DNA of 64,000 nucleotides from Hymenobacter piscis (GTDB lineage: Bacteria; Bacteroidota; Bacteroidia; Cytophagales; Hymenobacteraceae): positions 62,001-126,000 of the forward strand of contig NZ_JAHHZN010000005.1 of assembly GCF_018760735.1 (NCBI RefSeq), given 5' to 3'. Below the pieces are notes generated by a model. That model saw only the letters and a program-made list of their open reading frames with translations, had not been told where the DNA came from and did not search any database. Each line of letters begins with the position of its first letter. The stretch's first letter is position 1. The position numbers and the translations under genes were made by a program. Below, one piece after another: positions 61,578 through 64,000 of the stretch.

Positions 61578-62033
61578 CTAGTTTTTGCCTCTGCCCTTAC
61601 CATTACGGTTGCCAGGGTGGCCACCGTCCAGTTTTTTGGCTTGGCCGGGGGGCAGCCCCTTGCCCCGTTCGAGGCGCTTCACCTGACCGGGAGGCAGGCT
61701 GGCCGGATACAGCTGGCGGTGCCGGCCAATGAGCGACCAGGGTTGAGTGCCGCGGTAGTCAAGCACCACGGGATGGAAACTGCTGGGATTGTAGCCGTTT
61801 AGGCTGCGTACCCGCGCCCAGCGTCCGTCGCGCTGCACAATGTATTGCTGGTTGCGCAGGTCGTAGTAGCCACCGTACTCAGGCACGTAGTAATACTGGG
61901 TGCCGGCGGGTGCCGCCGGACCCCAGGAGGGCGGGTTCACGTTGATGGTCACCTGGGCCTGGGCCGATTGGGTGAGGCTGCTGACGGAAAGCATCAGCAG
62001 GCCCGCAAAGACTATTTTGGGCAATAAATCCAT
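61578..62033 (-). CDS. Secreted protein of unknown function (short paralogue)
   Basis: 151 residues with a signal peptide (MDLLPKIVFAGLLMLSVSSLTQSAQAQ). The mature start VTINVNPPSWGPAAPAGTQYYYVPEYGGYYDLRNQQYI is shared with the next gene. SSFHPVVLDYRGTQPW is also shared in pattern (RFFHPVPIQYVGRQPW). The tail is basic and Gly-rich (LPPGQAKKLDGGHPGNRNGKGRGKN). Likely periplasmic or extracellular. The conserved WGP...QYYYxPE..GYYDL block is seen widely in Bacteroidota proteins without known function. Confidence 0.75.
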   Translation of the reverse strand: MDLLPKIVFAGLLMLSVSSLTQSAQAQVTINVNPPSWGPAAPAGTQYYYVPEYGGYYDLRNQQYIVQRDGRWARVRSLNGYNPSSFHPVVLDYRGTQPWSLIGRHRQLYPASLPPGQVKRLERGKGLPPGQAKKLDGGHPGNRNGKGRGKN

Positions 62034-62060
62034 GATGGGAAGAGCTTTAAGAGGGAAATC

Positions 62061-62094
62061 AGAGCAGCCGCCACGTTGCCGTAACGGCTGCTCT
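62061..62094 (-). terminator. Hairpin downstream of the RGG-rich secreted protein gene
   Basis: AGAGCAGCCG (62061-62070) pairs with CGGCTGCTCT (62085-62094). There is no T-run on the minus strand, so it may be an attenuator or processing hairpin between the two paralogues rather than a strong terminator. Confidence 0.45.
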
Positions 62095-62141
62095 TAACGC
62101 ATTACTACCTGTTTAGTTGAGCCCGGATAATGGCCGACGAA

Positions 62142-62882
62142 CTACCGGCCCCGCCGGCCGCCGTAGGTGGGCTGACCACCCCGATTACCCTGGTTGCCCG
62201 GGCCAGGCCGGTCGGTGCCGGAGTTGCCACGCGGGTCGTAGCTGCCCCGATCCTGACGGCCACCCTGGTCGTTGCTGTCCTGGCGGTCGTTCTGGTCCTG
62301 GCGGCCATAATAACCGCCCCGGTCGTCGCGGCCCCCGCGGTTGTCCTGGTCCTGGCGGCCGTAGTAGCCACCCCGGTCGTCGCGGTCGTTGTGGTGGGCG
62401 TAACCGTTAGTGTAGCCGGCGTTGCCGTAAGCGGGGCGGTTGCCGTAGTAGGCCGGGCCGTAGCCGCCGCGTGGGGCCACTGCGTAGCCGTGGCCGGGCC
62501 AGTTGCGACCGTAGTAGCGGCCGGGCCGCACGCCCCACTGGTCGCAGTAGCGGCGGTGGTCACGCAGGTAGCCCCAGGGCTGGCGGCCCACGTACTGAAT
62601 GGGCACCGGGTGAAAAAAGCGCGGGTCGTAGCCGGCGTACAGGCGGGGCAGCACCGGCGAGCTGATCCAGGCCCCGTAGCCGGGGTCGTAGAACAGGTAG
62701 GACTGGGAATACAGATCGTAGTAGCCATCAATCTCGGGCAGGTAATAGTACTGCACCTGCTGCGGTACCGCCGGGCCCCAGTAGGGGGCGTTCACGTGTA
62801 CCCGCACCTGCGCCTGGGCTCCGCCGCCGAAAAGCAACAGTCCCAGTGCCAGCGTCAGACCGGATTTGAGCAAGGTTTTCAT
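62142..62882 (-). CDS. Secreted protein with Gly/Arg/Tyr-rich tail (long paralogue)
   Basis: 246 residues with a signal peptide (MKTLLKSGLTLALGLLLFGGGAQAQ). Residues about 26-105 are homologous to the gene at 61578 (VRVHVNAPYWGPAVP, with QYYYLPEIDGYYDLYSQSY). From about residue 125 the chain is low-complexity: GYGPAYYGNRPAYGNAG, then two copies of DDRGGYYGRQDQ(D/N), and a closing GNQGNRGGQPTYGGRRGR. The RGG/YG composition resembles RNA-binding or condensate-forming tails, yet the protein should be exported. Function unknown. Confidence 0.75.
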   Translation of the reverse strand: MKTLLKSGLTLALGLLLFGGGAQAQVRVHVNAPYWGPAVPQQVQYYYLPEIDGYYDLYSQSYLFYDPGYGAWISSPVLPRLYAGYDPRFFHPVPIQYVGRQPWGYLRDHRRYCDQWGVRPGRYYGRNWPGHGYAVAPRGGYGPAYYGNRPAYGNAGYTNGYAHHNDRDDRGGYYGRQDQDNRGGRDDRGGYYGRQDQNDRQDSNDQGGRQDRGSYDPRGNSGTDRPGPGNQGNRGGQPTYGGRRGR

Positions 62883-63109
62883 GGTTTCAGAAGCTAAGAG
62901 GAGTTCGGCAGAAGCTTAGGCAAAAGCCGCACCATAAATTCCAGAGCTTGTGCCTGCCCCGGCCCGACTTTGGGAGCGGGCGGGACTTTTCCGGCCACGG
63001 GCTTGTTATAGGCCACCTGCCCGCGCCCCGGCGGCGGCTTCCCGGCCCGTTGACGCTAAAGCAACTGGTAAATAAACTATTGGGAGTAGCCTGCCGGGCG
63101 CGTTTTACG

Positions 63110-63117
63110 TACTTTTG
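63110..63117 (+). promoter_or_regulatory. -7 element of uvrA promoter
   Basis: TACTTTTG fits TAnnTTTG, 24 bases before the uvrA ATG. Confidence 0.6.
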
Positions 63118-63141
63118 CAGACTTATCCGCTCCGCTGCCGC

Positions 63142-64000
63142 ATGGCCAAGAAAACAACCGCTGCTTCCGCTTCTTCCCCCGCTCCCAAAGCCGCCAAGGT
63201 GCCCAAGACGGCCAAGGCCCAACCCTCAGCCCTGACCGCCGAGCCTCAGCCGGAACCGGCGGCCAAAGCGGTCAGGGTCACCAAAGCCGTGAACGCAGTT
63301 CCGGCCCCGAAAGCAGCCAAAGCACCTAAGTCGGTGAAGGCCGCCGTGGCCGACAATGCCACCGAGCACAGCACCGCCGCCGTGCAGGCCGTGCCGCGCC
63401 AGGAGCAGGTGAGCGAGGCCGTGCTGGAAAACCAGGCCCGCATCCAGGGCCAGCTGCTCGGCCCCGCCGACCTGGAAGCGCCCTACCTTGAGGTGTACGG
63501 GGCCCGGGAGCATAACCTCAAGAACGTGTCGGTGCAGATTCCGCGCGGGCGGCTGGTGGTGTTTACCGGCATTTCGGGCTCGGGCAAGTCGTCGTTGGCG
63601 TTTGATACCATTTACGCCGAGGGCCAGCGCCGCTACATGGAAACGTTTTCGGCCTACGCCCGCAGCTTCATGGGCGGGCTGGAGCGGCCCGACGTGGACA
63701 AGATTGAGGGCCTGTCGCCGGTAATCAGCATCGAGCAGAAAACCACCTCGCGCAACCCCCGCTCCACCGTCGGCACCATCACCGAGATTTACGATTTCCT
63801 GCGCCTACTCTACGCCCGCACCGCTGAGGCGTTCAGCTACGCCACCGGCCAGAAGATGATCCGGCAGAGCGACGACCAGATCATCAACTACATCCTGAAA
63901 GAGTACGACGGCCGCAAAATGGTGGTGCTGGCTCCCGTGGTGAAGGGCCGCAAAGGCCATTACCGCGAGCTGTTCCAGCAGGTGGCCAAGCTGGGCTTCA
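63142..64000 (+). CDS. uvrA: Excinuclease ABC subunit A, 3' end outside window
   Basis: Damage-recognition ATPase of nucleotide excision repair. 286 codons are visible. The UvrA core starts near residue 115 ([22 protein letters not shown]), then Walker [15 protein letters not shown] (about residue 138) and [16 protein letters not shown] segments as in other Bacteroidota UvrA. Residues 1-110 are an extra Ala/Lys/Pro/Val-rich extension ([19 protein letters not shown], with [16 protein letters not shown]) like a histone H1 tail. The ATG at 63142 is supported by the promoter just upstream; a later start is possible but no ATG occurs before the core. Confidence 0.95.
   Translation, partial: MAKKTTAASASSPAPKAAKVPKTAKAQPSALTAEPQPEPAAKAVRVTKAVNAVPAPKAAKAPKSVKAAVADNATEHSTAAVQAVPRQEQVSEAVLENQARIQGQLLGPADLEAPYLEVYGAREHNLKNVSVQIPRGRLVVFTGISGSGKSSLAFDTIYAEGQRRYMETFSAYARSFMGGLERPDVDKIEGLSPVISIEQKTTSRNPRSTVGTITEIYDFLRLLYARTAEAFSYATGQKMIRQSDDQIINYILKEYDGRKMVVLAPVVKGRKGHYRELFQQVAKLGF

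Noticed and set aside
1..64000. tRNA, rRNA, riboswitch or insertion sequence
   Set aside because: No T-arm consensus, rRNA segment, conserved riboswitch core or transposase-like protein was recognised by eye. A covariance-model scan would be needed to exclude small RNAs.

Overview
The window looks like a chromosomal segment of a GC-rich aerobic Bacteroidota, most likely Cytophagales and close to Hymenobacter. Evidence: Bacteroidota-type promoters (TAnnTTTG directly upstream of several genes), a SusC-like TonB receptor with a carboxypeptidase-like N-terminal domain, a PD40/OmpA protein, FloA/NfeD, LytTR regulation, a eukaryote-like class Ia NrdB and a Bacteroidota-type UvrA. No rRNA, tRNA, CRISPR array, insertion sequence or prophage was recognised.

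Layout. 1-4 kb: 5' part of a CotH-family gene and nrdB on the minus strand, then rplU-rpmA on the plus strand, with a three-box DnaA cluster in the divergent gap. 4-6 kb: ribD and prmC. 6-12.6 kb: nucleotide-sugar genes, all plus strand (WbpD-like acetyltransferase, WbpO/TviB-like dehydrogenase, galE, rmlB, WbpP-like epimerase, rmlA). 12.7-21.6 kb: chrA, a 2OG oxygenase, a PD40-OmpA protein, nfeD-floA, a GreB-like factor and proS. 21.7-30.1 kb: cell-envelope proteins, a DPP-IV-like S9 peptidase, a block of 21-bp tandem repeats and a lipoprotein with an internal TonB-C-like domain. 30.3-38.9 kb: two paralogous large membrane proteins around two GT2 glycosyltransferases, with an aldehyde dehydrogenase between them. 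38.9-49.3 kb: most of a kynurenine (tryptophan) degradation route (haaO, ACMSD, kynU, kmo, plus the aldehyde dehydrogenase at 33-34.5 kb), interrupted by an AlkB-like gene and a TonB receptor. 49.5-58.6 kb: LytTR regulator, a five-PAS hybrid histidine kinase, a PAP2-like membrane protein, rpoN and asnS. 58.6-64 kb: an AT-rich NTR/TIMP-like gene, two tandem Rof-like small proteins, a Rieske-AIF reductase, two paralogous secreted proteins, and uvrA running off the end.

The most unusual signal is between the genes. At least twelve intergenic regions hold large inverted repeats. Their arms are built from short words of 7 bp (sometimes 8 or 16 bp) repeated in tandem, and the word differs from locus to locus. 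Several arrays begin inside the stop codon of the neighbouring gene, and several right arms end within a few bases of the next start codon. Some are nested: heptamer arms outside, a GTCATCCTGAGC-type palindrome inside. Copies 17 to 38 kb apart share loop or arm sequence, so this is a dispersed family rather than chance terminators. The 21-bp (3 x 7) repeats at 28.3 kb, which can be read as a heptapeptide repeat, may belong to the same phenomenon.
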